Below are positions 1 to 8,184 of a DNA stretch of 64,000 nt, in pieces. The notes beneath the pieces were generated by a model. The model did not search any database. It was not told the DNA's origin and saw only the letters and a list, made by a program, of their open reading frames with translations. Source of the DNA: CAVRJC01 sp964505725 (GTDB lineage Bacteria; Actinomycetota; Acidimicrobiia; IMCC26256; DASPTH01); assembly GCA_964505725.1 (NCBI GenBank), contig CAZDJK010000061.1, positions 8,731 through 72,730 of the forward strand, given 5' to 3'. Positions within the stretch are counted from its first letter, which is position 1; each line of letters begins with the position of its first letter. The translations under genes and the position numbers were made by a program.

Positions 1-1
1 T

Positions 2-319
2 GCGCCGCCGCGCCCGAACGTCCTCACCGTCGGCGACCTCTCGCTCGACCCCGCGGCACGCCGGGTGCACCGCGGCGACACCGAGATCCGGCTGACCGCC
101 CGCGAGTTCGCGCTGCTGGAGTTCCTCGTGCGCAAGGACGGCGACGTCGCGTCGAAGTCCGAGATCCTCGATCACGTCTGGGGCATCGACTTCGCCGGCG
201 ACCCGAACGTGGTCGAGGTGTACGTGGGCTACCTCCGGCGCAAGATCGACCAGCCCTTCGGCGTCGAGACGATCCAGACCGTCCGCGGCGCCGGCTACCG
301 GCTCGTGCCCGATGCCTGA
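2..319 (+). CDS. OmpR-family response regulator, C-terminal DNA-binding part (5' truncated by window edge)
   Basis: Only the winged-helix effector domain is present. The frame is open to the first bases of the window, so the receiver domain lies upstream. Visible motifs are LTAREFALLEFL, the recognition-helix region VVEVYVGYLRRKID and the C-terminal hairpin VRGAGYRLV, all typical of OmpR/PhoB DNA-binding domains. The gene overlaps the following sensor kinase by 8 nt, so the two form one two-component system. The target regulon cannot be inferred. A GTG at 65 is an internal codon, not the start. Confidence 0.93.
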   Translation, partial: APPRPNVLTVGDLSLDPAARRVHRGDTEIRLTAREFALLEFLVRKDGDVASKSEILDHVWGIDFAGDPNVVEVYVGYLRRKIDQPFGVETIQTVRGAGYRLVPDA

Positions 320-1658
320 CGACGTGGGGGCGGAGCCCACCGCGGTCCACGACGAGTCGCCGCTGCAGGAGCGGCGCTGGCACCTGTGGCCGCGTACCGT
401 CCGCGTGCGCCTGACCATCGTGGCCACGCTCGTGTTCGCGATCGCGCTGAGCGCCTGCGCGTTCGGCCTGGTCCGCGTCGTCCACAACAACCTCGTCGAC
501 CGCATCCACCAGACCCAGCAGGCCCAGCTCGACGCGCTGCGGCACGAGGCCAACCAGCAGCTCGAGCAGGCGCCCCCGAACGAGGGCCGGGCGTGGCTCG
601 TGTGCTGCGGGCCCGACGGCCAGGCGCGGCTGGTGTTCCAGCCGCCCCCGCACGACGGCTACTACCAGAGCGAGCGCGACATCCGCGCCGCCGGTCAGAG
701 CGTCACGCTCGTCGCCCAGAGCTCGGTGGCCGACGTCGACCAGACCGTGCACAACCTCACGACCGTGATGCTCGTGCTCGTGCCGCTGCTGGTGGCATTC
801 GTGGCCCTGGCCGCGTGGTACTTCGCCGGGCGCGCGCTGCGGCCGGTCGAGGCGATCCGCGCCGAGGCGGCGGCCATCACCGGGTCCACCATGCACCGCC
901 GGGTGCCCGAGCCCGACACCCACGACGAGGTGGGACGCCTCGCCCGCACCATGAACGCCATGCTCGACCGTCTCGAGCTCTCGTCGCAGCGCCAGCGGCA
1001 GTTCGTGTCCGACGCGTCGCACGAGCTGCGCAGCCCGCTGGCGTCGATCCGCGCCAACCTCGAGGTCGCGCTGCGCCACTCCGACCGCGCCGACTGGCCC
1101 GCGGTGGCCGAGCGCGCGCTCGCCGAGGACCAGCGCATGGAGGACACCGTCACCGAGCTGCTCGAACTCGCCCGGCTCGACGAGGCGGAGGGTGGCACCG
1201 ACCTCTCGTCGCTGCCCGAGGTCGACCTCGACGAGCTCGTGCTCGACCAGACGCTGTCGGAGCGCGCGGTGCCGATCGACGTCACCCGCGTGTCCGCCGG
1301 GCGCGTGCACGGCCGCCGCGAACAGCTCGGGCGCGTCGTGCGCAACCTGGTCGACAACGCGTGCCGGCACGCACGTTCCCAGGTTGCGATCTCGCTGCAG
1401 TCGTACGACGGGACCGTCGAGCTCGCGGTCGACGACGACGGGCCCGGGATCGCGCCCGCCGACCGCGAGCGCGTGTTCGAGCGCTTCACCCGCCTCGACG
1501 ACGGCCGGGCACGCGACGCCGGCGGGCTCGGCATCGGGCTCGCGATCGCGAAGTCGACCGTCGAGCTCCACGGGGGCTCGATCGCGGTCGAGGACGCGCC
1601 GCTCGGTGGCGCGCGCCTCGTCGTGACACTGCCCACCGCCGAACCCCACGTAGCCTGA
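312..1658 (+). CDS. Two-component sensor histidine kinase
   Basis: 448 aa membrane histidine kinase and cognate partner of the preceding regulator (8-nt overlap). It has TM1 at about residues 34-54, an extracytoplasmic sensor region of about 95 residues, and TM2 at about 152-173. A HAMP linker follows (DEVGRLARTMNAML), then HisKA with phospho-acceptor His237 in SDASHELRSPL. The HATPase_c domain has an N box (NLVDNACRHA), G1 (DDDGPGI) and G2 (GLGIGLAIAK). The sensor domain contains a Cys-Cys pair at residues 98-99 (VCCGPDG); its ligand is unknown. The domain layout resembles MprB/TcrY-like kinases, but the signal cannot be named. Confidence 0.93.
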   Translation: MPDDVGAEPTAVHDESPLQERRWHLWPRTVRVRLTIVATLVFAIALSACAFGLVRVVHNNLVDRIHQTQQAQLDALRHEANQQLEQAPPNEGRAWLVCCGPDGQARLVFQPPPHDGYYQSERDIRAAGQSVTLVAQSSVADVDQTVHNLTTVMLVLVPLLVAFVALAAWYFAGRALRPVEAIRAEAAAITGSTMHRRVPEPDTHDEVGRLARTMNAMLDRLELSSQRQRQFVSDASHELRSPLASIRANLEVALRHSDRADWPAVAERALAEDQRMEDTVTELLELARLDEAEGGTDLSSLPEVDLDELVLDQTLSERAVPIDVTRVSAGRVHGRREQLGRVVRNLVDNACRHARSQVAISLQSYDGTVELAVDDDGPGIAPADRERVFERFTRLDDGRARDAGGLGIGLAIAKSTVELHGGSIAVEDAPLGGARLVVTLPTAEPHVA

Positions 1659-1665
1659 GCGTTCG

Positions 1666-2388
1666 ATGCCCGAGCTCACGATCGTCAGCTTCAACGCGCA
1701 CGCCGGGCTCCGCCCGCACCGGCGCGGACCGTGCCGGCCGTACGACCTGGTGGAGGCGCTGCGCAGCTTCGACGCCGACGTGGTGGTCCTGCAGGAGTCG
1801 TTCACGCCCGACGAAGAGCCGGCCGCGGTGCAGAAGGTCGCGGCCGAGCTGGGCTCGCAGCTCCACGAGCTGACCCTCGGCCGCGCGCGCCTCGAGCCGT
1901 GGCCGCACCTGCTCTCGGCCCACGGCGGTCGGGGCACGACGGGCGTCGCGGTCATGAGCCGGTTCCCGTCGGAGCGCCGAGGCGTCCTCCCGCTCCCGAA
2001 GGTCTGGGGCGACCCGGCGCGGCGCCGCGGCGCGCTCCACGTCGAGATCGACGTCGACGGCCATCCGGTCGACCTGGTCGCCGTGCACCTCACGTCGCGG
2101 CTCCCGCACGGCCCGGTGATCCAGATGCGGCACCTGTGGCCGCAGCTCCCGCCGCCGACGAGGACCGCGATCGTCGCGGGCGACCACAACTTCTGGGGCC
2201 CCGGCGTGGTGGCGTCCCTGCCGCGGTGGCGCCGCGCGGTACGCGGGCGCACCTGGCCCGCGCCACGGCCGCACAGCCAGATCGACCACATCCTCGTGCG
2301 CGACGGCACCAGGGTGGTGTCGTCCGAGGTGCTGCCCGACGTCGGCTCCGACCACCGCCCCGTGCGCGCGCATCTCCAGATCAGCTAG
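1666..2388 (+). CDS. Endonuclease/exonuclease/phosphatase-family protein
   Basis: 240 aa, starting 7 nt after the kinase stop. Hallmarks of the EEP (DNase I/APE1-like) fold are VSFNAHAG near the N-terminus, VVVLQES (metal-binding Glu), AGDHNFWG (a variant of the usual GDFN) and a C-terminal GSDHRPV carrying the catalytic Asp-His. There is no signal peptide, so it is probably cytoplasmic. The substrate (DNA, phospholipid or other phosphodiester) cannot be told. The Asp-to-His change in the GDxN motif is a mild deviation worth noting. Confidence 0.8.
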   Translation: MPELTIVSFNAHAGLRPHRRGPCRPYDLVEALRSFDADVVVLQESFTPDEEPAAVQKVAAELGSQLHELTLGRARLEPWPHLLSAHGGRGTTGVAVMSRFPSERRGVLPLPKVWGDPARRRGALHVEIDVDGHPVDLVAVHLTSRLPHGPVIQMRHLWPQLPPPTRTAIVAGDHNFWGPGVVASLPRWRRAVRGRTWPAPRPHSQIDHILVRDGTRVVSSEVLPDVGSDHRPVRAHLQIS

Positions 2389-2398
2389 AACCGCGCGC

Positions 2399-3487
2399 AT
2401 GAGCGCGGCACGGGTGAAGGCGGTCATCGCCCCGGCGAAGGGGGCGCCGGTCGAGGCTCGCGAGGTGGTCGTGCCGGATCCGGGCCCGGGCGAGGTGCGG
2501 GTCACCGTGCAGGCGTGTGGTGTCTGCCACACCGACCTCCACTACCAGACCGGCGCGATCAACGACGACTTCCCGTTCCTGTTGGGCCACGAGGCCGCGG
2601 GGATCGTCGAGGCGGTCGGGGAGGAAGTCGCCGACCTCGCGCCGGGCGACTTCGTCGTCCTCAACTGGCGCGCGGTGTGCGGCACGTGCCGGGCGTGCCG
2701 GCGCGGACGGCCCTGGTACTGCTTCGCGACGCACAATGCGGCGCAGAAGATGACGCTCGCCGACGGGACCGAGCTCACACCCGCTCTCGGTATCGGCGCG
2801 TTCGCCGAGCAGACGCTCGTCGCCGCGGGTCAGGCCACCAAGGTCGACGACCGGGCCCGGCCCGAGGTCGCCGGCCTGCTCGGCTGCGGCGTCATGGCGG
2901 GGCTCGGTGCCGCGATGTACACCGGCGAGGTCACCCGCGGCGACAGCGTCGCCGTGTTCGGGTGCGGCGGGGTGGGCAACGCCGCCATCGTGGGGGCCCG
3001 GCTCGCCGGCGCGCAGCCGATCATCGGGGTCGACGTCGACGCCCGCAAGCTCGAGTGGGCGCGGGAGTTCGGCGCCACGCACATCGTCGACTCGCGCACG
3101 ACCGACCCGGTCGAGGCGATCCGCGCCTTGACCGGCGGCAACGGCGCCGACGTGTGCATCGAGGCGGTCGGCCGCCCCGAGGTGCTCGAGCAGGCGTTCT
3201 ACGCGCGCGACCTCGGGGGGACCGTGGTGCAGGTGGGCGTGCCCGACCCGTCGATGCGCATCGACCTGCCGATGATCGACTTCTTCGGGCGGGGTGGCGC
3301 GCTGAAGCCGAGCTGGTACGGCGACTGCCTGCCCACCCGCGACTTCCCGATGCTCATCGACCTCTACCTCGAGGGCCGCCTCGACCTCGACCGCTTCGTC
3401 AGCGAGACCATCACCCTCGACGACGTGGAAGAGGCGTTCGCGAAGATGGAACGCGGCGAGGTGCTGCGTTCCGTCGTCGTCATCTGA
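2399..3487 (+). CDS. mscR: S-(hydroxymethyl)mycothiol dehydrogenase
   Basis: 362 aa zinc-dependent medium-chain dehydrogenase. The catalytic zinc site is formed by Cys43 (CGVCHTD) and the GHEAAG motif around His64. The structural zinc Cys cluster is at 94, 97, 100 and 108 (CGTCRACRRGRPWYC), and the NAD-binding motif is GCGGVG. Stretches such as NAAQKMTL, ALGIGAFAEQT and LKPSWYGDCLP are what I recall of mycobacterial MscR/AdhE2, the NAD/mycothiol-dependent formaldehyde dehydrogenase. In that family it oxidises the formaldehyde-mycothiol adduct, and it may also handle S-nitrosomycothiol. The call implies a mycothiol-making actinobacterium. A TAGAAC sequence 7 nt before the ATG may be its own -10 box. 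Confidence 0.85.
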   Translation: MSAARVKAVIAPAKGAPVEAREVVVPDPGPGEVRVTVQACGVCHTDLHYQTGAINDDFPFLLGHEAAGIVEAVGEEVADLAPGDFVVLNWRAVCGTCRACRRGRPWYCFATHNAAQKMTLADGTELTPALGIGAFAEQTLVAAGQATKVDDRARPEVAGLLGCGVMAGLGAAMYTGEVTRGDSVAVFGCGGVGNAAIVGARLAGAQPIIGVDVDARKLEWAREFGATHIVDSRTTDPVEAIRALTGGNGADVCIEAVGRPEVLEQAFYARDLGGTVVQVGVPDPSMRIDLPMIDFFGRGGALKPSWYGDCLPTRDFPMLIDLYLEGRLDLDRFVSETITLDDVEEAFAKMERGEVLRSVVVI

Positions 3488-3533
3488 ACCCGGCGGAGAC
3501 GCCGAGCACCCTTTCGCTACCCTCGGCGGCACC

Positions 3534-4142
3534 ATGATCGACGTCGTCGACTACCAGGCGGGCAATGCGCCGAGCGTCGCGTACGCGCTCGACCACCTGG
3601 GTCTCGAGTGCCGTCTGGTGACCTCCCCCGACGAGATCGGCCGCTCGGAGCGCATCGTGCTCCCCGGTGTCGGCGCCGCCCGCGCCACCCTCGACTCGCT
3701 CGCGGCGCAGGGCCTGGTCGAGCCGCTCGCCGCCCGGGTGCAGGCGGGCACGCCGTTCCTCGGCATCTGCATCGGGCTCCAGATCCTCTTCGACCACAGC
3801 GAGGAGGGCGACGCGCCGTGCCTGGGCTGGATCCCGGGTGCGGTGCGGCGCTTCCCCGACACCGACCGCGTCCCGCAGATCGGGTGGAACACGGTGCGCT
3901 TCTCCCGCGACCATCCCGTCACCGCGGTGCTCCCCCCGGTCGCGCACTTCTACTTCGTGAACTCGTACTACTGCGTCCCAAATCGGCCCGAGGACGTGCT
4001 CGGCGTCACCGAGTACAGCGTCGAGTTCTGCTCGGTCGTCGCCCGGGACAACATCGTCGCCACCCAGTTCCACGCCGAGAAGAGCGGGGAGCTCGGCCTG
4101 TCGCTGCTCCGGAGCTTCGGGGCCTGGAATCCCGCGTGCTGA
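3534..4142 (+). CDS. HisH-like glutamine amidotransferase
   Basis: 202 aa class-I glutamine amidotransferase of the HisH family. It should release ammonia from glutamine for the HisF-like partner that begins 7 nt before its stop codon. The triad is intact: nucleophile Cys79 (GICIGLQ), His180 and Glu182 (FHAEKSGE). The oxyanion strand LPGVGA is present. A possible -10 (TACCCT, 3518-3523) lies 10 nt before the ATG. No other his genes flank it. Because the partner has lost a key cyclase residue, a role outside histidine synthesis is possible, as in HisH/HisF paralogues that amidate nucleotide sugars. I therefore withhold the hisH symbol. Confidence 0.8.
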   Translation: MIDVVDYQAGNAPSVAYALDHLGLECRLVTSPDEIGRSERIVLPGVGAARATLDSLAAQGLVEPLAARVQAGTPFLGICIGLQILFDHSEEGDAPCLGWIPGAVRRFPDTDRVPQIGWNTVRFSRDHPVTAVLPPVAHFYFVNSYYCVPNRPEDVLGVTEYSVEFCSVVARDNIVATQFHAEKSGELGLSLLRSFGAWNPAC

Positions 4143-4930
4143 CCAAACGGCTCATCGCGTGCTTCGACGTGATCGCGGGGCGGGTCACGAAGGCGCAGCA
4201 ATTCCAGGACAACATCGACGTGGCGCCGGCGGAGGATCTGGCCCGCCGGCTCTACGCCGACCAGATCGACGAGATCGTCTTCTACGACATCACCGCGAGC
4301 GCCCTGAAGCGCAAGATCGACCTCGAGACCGTCCGGCGGGTCGCCCACCACGTGTTCGTGCCGTTCACCGTCGGCGGAGGCATCCGCTCGGTCGACGACA
4401 TGTTCGAGGTGCTCAAGGCGGGCGCGGAGAAGATCAGCATCGACTCGATGGCAGTGCGCAACCCTGAGATCATCCGCGAGGGCGCGGTCGCGTTCGGGCG
4501 TCAGTGCATCGTTCTGTCCACGCAGGTGAAGCACGTCGGCGCGCGCTCCGGGCTCCCCAGCGGCTACGAGGTGTTCATCGACGGCGCCCGGCTCGCCACC
4601 GGCCTCGACGCGCTCGACTGGGTCCGTCGCGGGGAGGAGCTCGGCGCGGGCGAGATCGTGGTGAACAGCATCGACCGCGACGGGACCGCGTCCGGCTACG
4701 ACCTCGACATCACCCGGGCGGTGGCCGACGCGGTGAACGTGCCCGTGATCGCGTCGGGCGGCGCGGGCACGGTGGAGCACATCGCCGATGGCCTCACCGC
4801 GGGCGGCGCGTCGGCCGCGATCATCAGCTCGATCCTCTATTCACCGCGCTTCGAGCGCAATGTCGGCGTCCGCGAGCTGAAGGAAGGGCTGCGCGCGGCC
4901 GGGGTCGCGATGCGCCCCTATCTCGCCTGA
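4136..4930 (+). CDS. HisF-like cyclase subunit with altered active site
   Basis: 264 aa (beta-alpha)8 protein of the HisF family; GTG start, overlapping the amidotransferase gene by 7 nt. Its first 130 residues align without gaps to Thermotoga maritima HisF as I recall it. Catalytic Asp11 (IACFDV), Lys19, Asp51 (DITAS), the GGGI phosphate loop, Asp of SIDRDGT and the ASGGAG loop are kept. Position 130, normally the second catalytic Asp (AIDAKR), is Gln here (LSTQVKH). Other changes include N103D and T171N. The text EIVVNSIDRDGTASGYDL resembles HisF paralogues from polysaccharide loci (WbpH type). It could be an ammonia-using amidating enzyme rather than the imidazole-glycerol-phosphate cyclase. 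Confidence 0.8.
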   Translation: MLTKRLIACFDVIAGRVTKAQQFQDNIDVAPAEDLARRLYADQIDEIVFYDITASALKRKIDLETVRRVAHHVFVPFTVGGGIRSVDDMFEVLKAGAEKISIDSMAVRNPEIIREGAVAFGRQCIVLSTQVKHVGARSGLPSGYEVFIDGARLATGLDALDWVRRGEELGAGEIVVNSIDRDGTASGYDLDITRAVADAVNVPVIASGGAGTVEHIADGLTAGGASAAIISSILYSPRFERNVGVRELKEGLRAAGVAMRPYLA

Positions 4931-5328
4931 GCGGCGGGCTCCCACTCGACCCGCGGCGCGTCGGCCCACAGCCGATCGAGGTCGTAGTACGCGCGCGTGT
5001 CCGCGAGGAACACGTGCACGACGAAGTCGCCGTAGTCCATGAGGACCCACGACGCGTCGTCGAGGCCCTCGACGGCGCGGGGACCCGGGCTCCCGTCGCG
5101 CTTCAGTGCCGCCTCGATCTCGTCCACGATCGTGCGCACCTGCCGCGTGTTGTTGGCGCTCACGATCACGAACGCCTCGGTGATCGAGATGATCTCGCCG
5201 ACGTCGAGCACGACGAGATCGGCACCCTGCTTCTCGGCCGCCGCCCGGGCCGCCGCGGCGGCGCGGCCACGCACGTCGGGGACCGGCCTGGTCAAACGGT
5301 CACCCGGGGCGTCATCACCCGCGAGCAT
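4918..5328 (-). CDS. rsfS: Ribosomal silencing factor RsfS
   Basis: 136 aa RsfS/Iojap (DUF143) protein. In this family it binds uL14 on the 50S subunit and blocks subunit joining under nutrient limitation. Diagnostic text: EKQGADLVVLDVGE, SANNTRQVRTIVDEIE and the C-terminal WVLMDYGDFVVHVFLADTRAYYDLDRLW. The ATG at 5328 is chosen because it overlaps the nadD stop by 14 nt and gives the usual length; the frame is open upstream only as a shadow of nadD. It converges on the HisF-like gene with a 13-nt overlap. Confidence 0.92.
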   Translation of the reverse strand: MLAGDDAPGDRLTRPVPDVRGRAAAAARAAAEKQGADLVVLDVGEIISITEAFVIVSANNTRQVRTIVDEIEAALKRDGSPGPRAVEGLDDASWVLMDYGDFVVHVFLADTRAYYDLDRLWADAPRVEWEPAAQAR

Positions 5329-5890
5329 AGAGGCCGCGCGCCCGGATGGCACGGACGACCGCCGGCGGGACGAGCCCGTCGACCGGCCGTCCCTCGGCCA
5401 GGCGGGCGCGCAGCTCGCTCGACGACACGTCGATGCGGGGCACCCCGACGTGCTCGACCCGCCACCCGTCACCGGGCGGCTCGGCATGCTCGCCCTTCCG
5501 TTCGACCACCACGATGGTCGCGAGGTCGCGCGTCTCGTCGAGGCGCCGCCACGTGCCCATGTTGGCGACCGCGTCGGCCCCGAGCACCAACGCGAGCTCG
5601 CGCCCGGGCGCCGCGAGCGCCTCGAGGGTGTCGGCGGTCACCGACGCCCCTTCTCTCTCCACCTCGAGCGGGCACGCCTCGAGGCCATCGATGCCGTCGA
5701 CCGCGGCTTCGACCAGCGCGAGGCGGTCGCGCGCGGAGGCGACGACGCTCCCGCGCTTCTGCCAGGGATCACCTGCGGGGACGAGGAGCACGCGGTCGAG
5801 GGCGAGCGCGGCCCGCACGTCGACCGCGACCACGATGTGGGCGACGTGGACGGGGTCGAAGGTGCCCCCGAGCACGCCGACACGCTCCAC
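5315..5890 (-). CDS. nadD: Nicotinate-mononucleotide adenylyltransferase
   Basis: 191 aa NadD, which converts NaMN and ATP to deamido-NAD in NAD synthesis. The nucleotidyltransferase motif GGTFDPVHVAH is at residues 8-18, and the C-terminal signature is DVSSSELRARL (an ISSTxIR variant). GTG start. A TAGACT box at 5897-5902 (minus strand) lies just 6 nt upstream, so the mRNA is probably leaderless. It is co-transcribed with rsfS, the usual nadD-rsfS pairing. Confidence 0.94.
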   Translation of the reverse strand: MERVGVLGGTFDPVHVAHIVVAVDVRAALALDRVLLVPAGDPWQKRGSVVASARDRLALVEAAVDGIDGLEACPLEVEREGASVTADTLEALAAPGRELALVLGADAVANMGTWRRLDETRDLATIVVVERKGEHAEPPGDGWRVEHVGVPRIDVSSSELRARLAEGRPVDGLVPPAVVRAIRARGLYARG

Positions 5891-5896
5891 GGCGGC

Positions 5897-5902
5897 AGTC
5901 TA
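5897..5902 (-). promoter_or_regulatory. Probable -10 box of nadD (leaderless)
   Basis: TAGACT on the minus strand, ending 6 nt before the GTG of nadD. This spacing puts the expected transcription start at or next to the start codon. Confidence 0.55.
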
Positions 5903-6000
5903 CGGACGGCTCGGGCTTGCCCTGCCGCTTGCCCTGCCGCTTACGCCGCCGCGTTCCCGAGGGCTTCACGGCGCCGAAACACGAGCGTCATCACGAGCCG

Positions 6001-6006
6001 TACCAT
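6001..6006 (+). promoter_or_regulatory. Probable -10 box of the ACT-domain gene (leaderless)
   Basis: TACCAT, 8 nt before the ATG at 6015, in the divergent gap upstream of nadD. There is no Shine-Dalgarno sequence between box and start. Confidence 0.5.
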
Positions 6007-6014
6007 CTGTGAGC

Positions 6015-6671
6015 ATGACCGAGGACGACAGCGGCGCGAGCGTGCTCGTCCGCGTCTGGCTCCCGGACCGGCCGGGCGCGCTCGGGCTCGTGGCCTCGCG
6101 CATCGGCGCGGTCGACGGTGACATCGTCGGCATCGACGTCCTGGAGCGGGGCGATGCGGTCGCGGTCGACGAATTCGCGGTGCGTCTGCGCCGGCGCGGC
6201 GCGCTCGACCTCCTCGTGCGCGAGATCGAGGAGGTCGACGGCGCGAACGTGGAGGAGGTCCGCGTCGTCGACCACTTCCCCGACCCGCGTCTCGACGCGC
6301 TCGAAGCCGCGTCGCGGCTCTGCAGCGCGTGCACGGTCGACGAGCTGCACCACACCCTCGTCGAGCACCTCCGCGACGAGTTCCTCGCCGACTGGGCCGC
6401 GCTCGTCGTGGGCTCGTCGATCCTCGCGTCCACCGGCCACGTCGACCTCGACGGCACGGTGCTCGAGGTGCTCGCCGCGGGCACCGCGGCGTCCCCGATG
6501 GTCGCCGACGGCAGCACCGGCCCCGACGACCTCGCGGTCGCCTCCCTGCGCACCCACCGAGCGACCCTGTTCGTCGGCCGCGACGGGCACCCGTTCCGGC
6601 GGCGCGAGCGGGCGCAGCTCGTCGCCCTCGCCGGGATCGCCGACCGCGCGTGGGCGTTGCTCGCGCGCTGA
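6015..6671 (+). CDS. ACT-domain protein
   Basis: 218 aa. Residues 8-75 form an ACT domain: VWLPDRPGALGLVASRIGAV, then a strand ending DEFAVRL, the fold that binds amino acids in metabolic regulators. The rest has a helix-strand pattern weakly like a GAF domain (DELHHTLVEHLRDEFLADWAALVVG), followed by an alternating hydrophobic C-terminus. The ATG at 6015 is preferred because it starts right at the domain and has a -10 box 8 nt upstream. It is a lone plus-strand gene in a minus-strand block and converges on the VWA gene with a 3-nt gap. Specific function unknown. Confidence 0.8.
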   Translation: MTEDDSGASVLVRVWLPDRPGALGLVASRIGAVDGDIVGIDVLERGDAVAVDEFAVRLRRRGALDLLVREIEEVDGANVEEVRVVDHFPDPRLDALEAASRLCSACTVDELHHTLVEHLRDEFLADWAALVVGSSILASTGHVDLDGTVLEVLAAGTAASPMVADGSTGPDDLAVASLRTHRATLFVGRDGHPFRRRERAQLVALAGIADRAWALLAR

Positions 6672-6674
6672 ACC

Positions 6675-8159
6675 TCAGGCCTCGGCGACCTGCGTGACGA
6701 ACTGCTGGAGCTGGCGGAGGTTCCGACACTCGAACACGCCGTGGCAGTACTTCGCGTACTCGGACACGATCGAGTCGCCGGTGTCCCAGTAGCTGCGCGG
6801 CTCGGGGTTGAGCCAGTAGGTGTGGCGAGCCCGGTTCTGCAGCTGCTCGATCACCCACGCCTCCGACGCGTGGTAGTTGTTCCGCGCGTCGCCCAACAGG
6901 ATGAGCGAGGACTTGTTCGTCACCTCTCGGTAGTGGCGGTTGTAGAACGCCTCGAACGCGTGGCCGTAGTCGGAGTGGCCGTCGACCCAGATCACGTCGG
7001 CCTCGCTGTTGACCCGCTGGACCGCGTCGGTCACGTCGTCCGACTCGCTGAAGAACCGCGTGACCTCGTCGATGCCGTCGATGAACACCCACGAGCGCAC
7101 CTTCGAGAACTGGCTCGCCATCGCGTACACGAACATCAGCGTGAACCGGGCGAAGCTCGCCACCGAGCCGGAGATGTCGGCGACGACCATGATCTCGGGC
7201 TTCGAGGGATGCGGGTGACGGAACTTGGGCTCGGCGGGAACGCCGCCGTACGACAGCGACGCGCGCACCGTCTTGCGGAAGTCGAGCGCGCCCCGGTGGC
7301 GACGCCGGCGGCGCTGCGCGAGCCGCGCCGCGAGGGCGCGGGTCAGGGGGTACACCGCGCGCTGGAGCGTGAGCATCTCGTCGCGCGAGGCGTGCATGAA
7401 CTCCACGTCCTCCGGGAGCGGCTTGCGCAGCGTTCGGGCCATCGCCTCGGCGCCGCGGTCGGCCACCAGCTGACGCCGGATCTCCTCCTCGACGAGCTCG
7501 CGCAGCTCCCGCAGGCGCGACTCGTGCTCCTCGCGGAGGAGACGCTGCGCGAGCTCGCCCTCCCCCACCTCGCCGCGCTCGCGCGCCGCGCCCATCATCC
7601 GTTCGGCGAGGCTGTCGAGGTCGAGGGCGCGGAGCGTCCGGTACAGGTAGTAGGTGCCCCCGACGGGGCGGCCCGGCTCCATCCCCGCGAACTGCTGCAC
7701 CGCGAGCGCGGCCAGGCGACGCATCGCCTCCCGGTCCATGTTCATCAGCGCCGCCAGCAGCATCTGCGCGATCTCCTCGCGCGAGAGCGGCGTTCCGCCC
7801 CCGCCGCCGGCGCCCTCGCCCTGCTGGGCCTGGTCGGGGTCGAGGTCGCCGAGGTCGGCATCGCGTTCACCCTCGGCGTCGTCGATCCCCGCGCTGTAGA
7901 GCGAGAAGTAGACCTCGAAGACGGTGTCGAACGCGCGCTGGTGCCGGTGGTGCTTGACCATGGTCGACGACAGGATCGTGCGGAACACCTCCCGATCGTT
8001 GATGTCGACGTGCTCCAGCGCGCGCATGGCGTCGAGGTTCTCGGTCATCGACACCGGCAGACCCGCGGCGCGCAGCTCGTGCACGAACCCCTGGAGCACG
8101 TCGAGGAACGAGAGCGCCGCGGCGGCGGCGCTCGTCTCGCTCAGGTGGGTGTCGCTCAT
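6675..8159 (-). CDS. VWA-domain protein (CoxE-like), partner of MoxR ATPase
   Basis: 494 aa. The C-terminal half is a von Willebrand factor A domain with MIDAS motif DISGS (start of VVADISGSVASF), a later Thr/Asp-rich loop and a terminal GDARNNY segment. This fits the CoxE/DUF58-like VWA proteins that work with MoxR ATPases. The N-terminal half is helical and charged, with a short Gly-rich linker around residue 120. The gene follows the MoxR ATPase by 25 nt. MoxR/VWA pairs generally act as chaperones or metal-insertion factors for a client enzyme; no client such as coxL is in the window. Confidence 0.85.
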   Translation of the reverse strand: MSDTHLSETSAAAAALSFLDVLQGFVHELRAAGLPVSMTENLDAMRALEHVDINDREVFRTILSSTMVKHHRHQRAFDTVFEVYFSLYSAGIDDAEGERDADLGDLDPDQAQQGEGAGGGGGTPLSREEIAQMLLAALMNMDREAMRRLAALAVQQFAGMEPGRPVGGTYYLYRTLRALDLDSLAERMMGAARERGEVGEGELAQRLLREEHESRLRELRELVEEEIRRQLVADRGAEAMARTLRKPLPEDVEFMHASRDEMLTLQRAVYPLTRALAARLAQRRRRRHRGALDFRKTVRASLSYGGVPAEPKFRHPHPSKPEIMVVADISGSVASFARFTLMFVYAMASQFSKVRSWVFIDGIDEVTRFFSESDDVTDAVQRVNSEADVIWVDGHSDYGHAFEAFYNRHYREVTNKSSLILLGDARNNYHASEAWVIEQLQNRARHTYWLNPEPRSYWDTGDSIVSEYAKYCHGVFECRNLRQLQQFVTQVAEA

Positions 8160-8184
8160 CGTCCCGGCTCTCGACGGCGCCCGG

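Noticed and set aside
24..2309. 761-codon minus-strand open frame opposite the kinase and EEP genes
   Set aside because: Arg/Ala-rich with no domain; mirrors codon structure of clear plus-strand genes. A high-GC shadow.
3534..4930. Ordinary hisH-hisF of a histidine operon
   Set aside because: Not named hisH/hisF because no other his gene is nearby and the HisF-like protein lacks Asp130; histidine role remains possible.
5919..5945. Duplication of CTTGCCCTGCCG between nadD and the ACT gene
   Set aside because: Two copies only and no link to promoters or genes; looks like simple slippage.
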